From Kuschelorhynchus macadamiae (Eukaryota > Arthropoda > Insecta > Coleoptera > Curculionidae): DNA of 64,000 nucleotides. Shown one piece after another: positions 59,290-64,000 of this stretch. Under the pieces are notes generated by a model, which did not search any database, was not told the origin of the DNA, and saw only the letters and a list, made by a program, of their open reading frames with translations. Each line of letters begins with the position of its first letter. Position 1 is the first letter of the stretch. The DNA lies in contig JAUTXW010000323.1 of the NCBI GenBank assembly GCA_030620095.1, positions 1 through 64,000 on the forward strand, read 5' to 3'. A program made the translations under genes and the position numbers.

Positions 59290-61286
59290 ATAAGCTTCAA
59301 ATAATTTCCAAAGGAAGGACAAAACCGCCTATGAAAAATTTAACCACAAAAATGAAAAACTGTATTAGACATATTTATCCAGAAAAACATAAGTAAATTA
59401 TTTTGTTGACCATGTCCTACTTTTTGAAAATGAAAAAAGTCTCTGGAATAAAACTGGTTTTTCCGATTTAAACAATTTCCATAAAGCTGTAAAAAGACAC
59501 ATTATGTCCAAAGCACATTTACAGGCCGTCATAACAGAAAAAGTCTTCGGCAAAACCAGAATTGAACACGCCCTTAATAAACAGTTGGAATTTAGTCACC
59601 GCCAACACAATGAACTAGTCAATAAAAATAGGCAAATATTAAGATTTAGAGGTCTTGGCGAAACAAGGGTTTCTTCAAATAGAGGAAATTTTCAAGATTT
59701 ACTTACTTTAATGGCTAAATATGATGATTGCTTACAAAATCATTTAGAGTAGTCTAGCGTTTTTCGCAGAACGTCGAATCGAATCCAGAATGATTTAATT
59801 TCCGCTGTTGCAACCATTATTCTAAAAAGAATTAAGCAGGAGATTGGCGAGGCGCGGTTCATTACTATTGTTCTGGACGAAACAACTGATATCACTAATT
59901 TTAGCCAATTATCTATGGTAATACGCTACGTTAAAACAGACGAAAATATTCAAGAGCGATTTTTAGGTTTTAGGAATGTGTCCGAAAATCGTACAGCAGA
60001 TGTATTATATACCGTGGTTTATAACGTTACTGAAGAAATCAATGGAGTGAAAAAATTAGTTGCTCAAATCTATGATGGAGCTGCAGTGATGGCAGGACAA
60101 TTAGGGGGTATACAAGCTAAAGTTCGAGAAACTTTCCCAAGTGCTGTGTTTGTCCATTGTTTTGCTCATATATTAAATTTAGTTTTATCTCAGTCCATCA
60201 ATCACATTAAAGAGTGTAAAGTATTTTTCGTTACTTTAAGTGGCATGGCTGCTTTTTTTTTTTCAAGTCAACAAAACGTACACAAGCTTTGGACTCCATT
60301 GTCCACAAATGATTGCCCAAATTAGCTCCTACTAGGTGGAACTATAATGAAAGACTTGTGTTAACAGTATGTGAATATCGTGAGTCACTGATTGAACTAT
60401 TTGAGAATATAATAGAAAATAATGAAACGTGGAACTCAGAAGCAATAAATAGTTCGAGGGGGTTTTTGGACTGTTTGAAACGAGATTTTAATTTTAATTA
60501 TTTGTTGAACATATTTTCAGAAATATTTCCATTCTCGGACAATGTTTTCAATATATTACAAACTAAAACAAATGATATTGCTTTTTGCCTAAAAAAAGGG
60601 GATGATTTTAAGTCTATGTAAAGCCAATAAAGAGACGACTTTGACCTATTTTGGGAGAAAACGATGACCTTAAATGTAGAGCCACAAGCCAAGCGTCTTC
60701 GAACAGACAAGGTCGGAGATGTTCAAACATCATACAGACGCCTCTTTTATGAAATAATCGATCAAATTCAGCAACAAATAAACTATAGATTTAACGGTTT
60801 AAATGATTTTAAATTCCTCGAGCTCTGCAATTTTGATGCATTTAAAGGAAAAACTTTTCCAGAAGATGCGTTTAAATCTCTTCTTCTTCATTATGGCCAG
60901 TTCTTCGACCGAGTGTTACTGCGTTCTGAACTTAAAGTGATTTACGAAACTGATGACATTAGCGCAAAAAATAACGCTAAGGAACTAATGCAATTTTTAA
61001 AAGGCAAGAAACTGGAAGATGCCTACATCGAAGTGTCGAAATTGTGTGAATTAGTATTGACAATACCTGCCACAAGTTCATCAGTAGAACACAGTTTTTC
61101 AACATTTAAACGTATAAAAAATTTCGTAAGAAACTCAACGGGGTAGGAGAGACTTTCGCATACATCGCTGTTGTCCATTGAAAATAAACTTCTCCAAAAT
61201 ATGTCGGAGCATCGACGTTTTTATGATGACGTCATTGACGAATTTGCAAAAAATGATCGAAGAATCGAATCGAACATTACAAATAG
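59290..61286 (+). pseudogene. Broken hAT transposase (copy 4)
   Basis: Recognisable in order: KPPMKNLTTKMKNCIRHIYP, SKAHLQAVITEKVFGKTRIE, ISSNRGNF-like VSSNRGNFQDL, LDETTDITNFSQL, AQIYDGAAVMAGQ, VHCFAHILNLVL, a run of T that shifts the frame near 60255, and the dimerisation block TIPATSSSVEHSFSTFKRIK. There is a deletion near RQILRF, stops after NHLE, FKSM and NSTG. It keeps the intact VLDETTD motif (first catalytic region) that is damaged in copy 2. Confidence 0.85.
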
Positions 61287-61338
61287 GTAAGTTTTTAAAA
61301 GTTGCTTCCCTTTCTTAAAATTTCACCGCACGCCCCTG
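59290..61338 (+). mobile_element. ZMYM-type hAT, copy 4 (5'-truncated)
   Basis: Family sequence begins abruptly at about 59290 inside the N-terminal region (ADKLQIISKGRTKPP), joined to the LINE fragment, and continues to the 3' end CACCGCACGCCCCTG (61338). The leader and left terminus are missing. In the opposite orientation to copy 3, in the 5.0-kb receptor intron. Confidence 0.85.
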
Positions 61339-61677
<339 letters not shown>

Positions 61678-61691
61678 AATTAAAACATTAC

Positions 61692-61963
61692 CTTCTGACA
61701 GCTACCTTCATAAAGTAAAGCTATAACGCCATACATTACGATAGTCGCTACTGCATACAAGAATAAAAATGCCGCACTTCTGTCTCCATATTTTTTCGCT
61801 TTGTCATACTTTGGCGGTTTTCCGAATGAATGGTAATCGGCCAGCAATTTAAATAGATCGGACCATTCCTTATGGTGCAATCCAAAAAAGAAACAGCACA
61901 CCGAACAACCGGAATAACCTAGGAAAAATGCCAGAGCTTCCGAGAATTCTTCACCCGCGTCTC
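61692..61963 (-). CDS. Odorant receptor gene, TM1-TM2 region exon
   Basis: Acceptor TGTCTTTTACAG above 61963; the exon starts with two bases of a glycine codon (phase 1) and ends CAGAAG|GTAATG in phase 0, 272 nt. It encodes DAGEEFSEALAFFLGYSGCS, FFFGLHHKEWSDLFKLLADY, PPKYDKAKKYGDRSAAFLFL and YAVATIVMYGVIALLYEGSC. Two hydrophobic segments separated by a polar loop with W-x-x-L-(F)-x-x-L and K-x-(Y) motifs match the N-terminal third of insect 7tm_6 odorant receptors. About 60-80 residues should precede it in an exon above 61963; not found. Product: odour-gated ion channel subunit in the dendrite membrane of olfactory neurons. The family name rests on pattern and the fit with the next two exons. 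Confidence 0.78.
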
Positions 61964-62878
61964 CTGTAAAAGACACAATCAGTTTTAGCATTTATTCAAC
62001 TTGTAAGTCTATTTGAAACTATTTTATTTGGCCAATAGACTTAGGAGTCCCGTAAACGAAATCCAATGTAAATTGACCAATGTATTGTAACGGGTGTCCA
62101 ATTTAACTCGGTAACCGTTGATCATACAATTATGGGGAAACATATTTGTGGGTAAATCGGCCAAGAGAAATCGCTGAAAATTTTCAAATTCGAAAAATGA
62201 CCGTTAGGGGTTGTAACAGCAACTCAAAAATGGAAATGCCGATTTTCTCTTGAATTTTCCTAATTAACATTTGTGGAATATATAAGCATTACATTTTCAG
62301 GCAATTATGTAACATTTGGTACTTATCTTCTTTTTTTCTGTTTTCAATAATAAAGTGATAAGGAAATACCAAACTTTATTTCATTCAAACGTTTATATAC
62401 TGTTTTGGATGAACCAATAACACTGAACTAAAAAAAAAAGAATAAATAACTTCTATGGTTGTTCTATCATTTTAGGCTTAGTTGAAACGATAGATCCACA
62501 CCCCATCGTCGTCACTTTTCCTTCTCAATAAATTAGTGAGATTAGTTTTTGAATCCGACAAAATTCGAATTTTCTGCGTTTCGCGCGTATTTGTGAACTA
62601 AATTAAAAAAATTATTTGCCAATTAGTAATGCCGCGAGACGAGACGAGATTAAGGCTTCATCTCGTCTCGTCTCGACTCGAAACTTTGGTCCCATCTCGA
62701 CTTTGAGTATATTAAGCCATCTGGTTAAAGATTAGAAGATGAAATTTTAGCAATAAACACTCATTCTGTACCAGTGAACCACACGCGTTTACAAATTGCT
62801 ACTCTGTCGCACCTGCATCCAGGCAGGTTTAATACCTTGAACATTTCTTCTGACCTTTTATTTGAAACGTCTTCTAAC
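61964..62878. other. Upstream intron DNA with a diverged foldback arm and a hairpin
   Basis: 62100-62330 shares phrases with the arm of the element at 29636 (CCAAGAGAAATCGCTGAAAA and TTTCTCTTGAATTTTCCTAA against their counterparts). A strong hairpin lies at 62635-62675. The expected first receptor exon is not seen. Confidence 0.45.
62635..62675. repeat. Perfect 16-bp hairpin of GAGAC repeats
   Basis: CGAGACGAGACGAGAT (62635-62650) and its exact inverse ATCTCGTCTCGTCTCG (62660-62675) are separated by the 9-nt loop TAAGGCTTC. Further CTCGACTCG and CATCTCGAC copies follow to 62701. Confidence 0.85.
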
Positions 62879-63658
62879 CAGGGGCGGCTATTCAAGTGAA
62901 GTAGGTGAAGTGCTACTTCACCAGGAAAAATAAACAAGCAAACATCTACCTATATTTATTATATATCTCTTAAAATTTTAGTTTTTACATTAATTTAATC
63001 ACTTAATTGGCAAAAAATAAACTACATCTCGAATAAATATTTTACTTGACCGTTGGCGGCATGTCTTTTTAAAACTTTCAATCGAACTTTATTATAACAG
63101 CTATAACAGTGGCGCACTTTGCTGAAGGTGCTATGTTTAGTTTCTGATTTGCCTACTATGTTGCCATGACAACGCGTATGCGATGACGTCGAGCGCATGG
63201 AAGAATAACGTTAACCAACGCCATACAACTCTCTCGGTGAATTGTTACCGCATTACACTACACCCACGTGTCGTTCAGTTTGGGGTGGTTGTTTTATATT
63301 TATTTATGGTGTTGTTACAACTTTCATTGGCTGTCGGGTTTACTAATGTACATAATTAGTTGACTAAAATATTTACGCTTTAAAATGAATCTGATAATGG
63401 ATGTGGTTTGCATTTTTTTGGAAACTAGATTTAATCGATCGAAGGAACAAGATCAGAGGGATGTATTAAATGTAGGGCAACCAAGGATTTACTGGACAAT
63501 TTTCGCAAAAAAAGAAATAAAATAAGTGGCGGAACAGGAATGTAAGTTTTAAGTCATCCTGGTTTTCGGCGTACAAATATTTATATAATAGTCAAATATT
63601 ACAAATATTGTTTTGCTGGCCTTGTTTACTATTTTCCAATAAATATTCAGTGTGGAAT
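62879..63658 (+). mobile_element. hAT element, 5' part only
   Basis: Starts CAGGGGCGGCTATTCAAGTG (62879), a hAT-type terminus with a following GAAGTGCTACTTCACC inverted motif. A leader with GCCATGACAACGCG and GATGACGTCGAGCGC precedes a broken transposase start at 63385. The sequence ends at 63658 where a LINE begins. Confidence 0.65.
63385..63658 (+). pseudogene. hAT transposase N-terminal fragment
   Basis: ATG at 63385: MNLIMDVVCIFLETRFNRSK then VLNVGQPRIYW, the usual start of ZMYM/TTF-type hAT transposases (FLxxPFxRxxxxxRxxIxxxGRPxP). It stops at 63522; about 20 bases on, in another frame, WFSAYKYLYNSQILQ and FCWPCLLFSNKYSVWN give the zinc-finger region. Cut off by a LINE at about 63659. 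A different family from the intact hAT and from copies 1-4. Confidence 0.65.
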
Positions 63659-64000
63659 GCAAATTATGGTCAATGGTGAGTTGCTTGACCAGCCCAAGGC
63701 TATTGCAAATTATTTTAACAAATATTTTGTAGATACTCTAAAACATATTCTAAGAAATATTGATAAAAATATTAATAATAATTGTAATTCTAACTATAAG
63801 AAGCGTATGTTCTCTTTCAGCATGGGTGTCTTGCCTTTTTCCGAAAAATAAATTCTAGATATAGTTAATAATAAAATAAAAACTAAGCGGTCTGGAGGAC
63901 CTGATGAAATTCCTTTAGATATATTTAAAAAATCTGCCAGGTCTTGCGTTAAACCCTTAACAAATCTCATGAATCTATCTATAGAAACTGGAATTTTTCC
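63659..64000 (+). pseudogene. LINE ORF2 fragment, runs off the window
   Basis: The frame reads MVNGELLDQPKAIANYFNKY, then a TAA at 63849-63851 and, in the same frame, ILDIVNNKIKTKRSGGPDEI and PLDIFKKSARSCVKPLTNLM. I-A-x-x-F-N-x-Y-F followed by S-x-G-x-D-x-I-P is the start of the reverse-transcriptase domain of jockey/CR1-type LINEs. The window ends inside RT block 2-3. Confidence 0.75.

Overview
The window reads as AT-rich nuclear DNA of an insect. A beetle is my best guess, but that is inference from the mix of element families and not proof. The evidence for an insect is three exons of a seven-transmembrane odorant receptor (7tm_6) gene on the minus strand, separated by multi-kilobase introns, and one other spliced host gene on the plus strand. 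There is no sign of bacterial organisation: no operons, no CRISPR array, and no rRNA or tRNA gene that I can support. Most of the 64 kb is transposable-element sequence of different ages, often nested.

Host genes. (1) Plus strand, 11782-12015 and 14741-14872: the last two exons of a gene whose C-terminus looks like the end of a pleckstrin-homology (PH) domain; the first exon carries an in-frame TAG. (2) Minus strand, 61963 down to 47653: three odorant-receptor exons whose splice phases (0, then 2) fit each other. Their two introns, about 5.0 and 8.6 kb, hold hAT, pogo-type, LINE and Crypton-like remnants plus very long AT and CT microsatellites. The first exons of the receptor should lie above 61963 and the last below 47653; I did not find them.

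Element layout. 1-5.8 kb: a cut-off DDE transposase, mostly unassigned AT-rich DNA, and a Penelope-like 3' end (GIY-YIG domain plus a hammerhead-like core). 5.8-8.1 kb: a degenerate tandem repeat interrupted by a 1.27-kb mariner-type element with a single nonsense codon. 9.6-10.9 kb: LINE and foldback fragments. 15.5-28.3 kb: a 370-393-bp tandem repeat hit by two hAT elements. The first (15851-24070, perfect 8-bp target duplication) was later filled with three mariner-type elements separated by TA microsatellites. 28.3-33 kb: a LINE 3' end, a 1.16-kb ORF-less foldback and a mariner relic. 33.7-37.9 kb: a dead mariner carrying a complete hAT (34694-37707) with an intact 688-residue transposase. 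38.6-40.9 kb: a mariner-type element with three concentric sets of terminal repeats. 45-64 kb: the receptor gene region with its element-filled introns, then a hAT 5' end cut by a LINE at the window edge.

Three transposases look complete: the mariner-type gene at 21243-22316 (one 60-bp intron), the mariner-type gene at 18770-19858 and the hAT gene at 35337-37403. The most unusual pattern is that three mariner-type elements (16117-18235, 18408-20475, 38620-40883) have a second complete set of TACAG...CTGTA termini about 125 bp inside the first, on both sides, as if each had been placed at the exact centre of a palindromic MITE.
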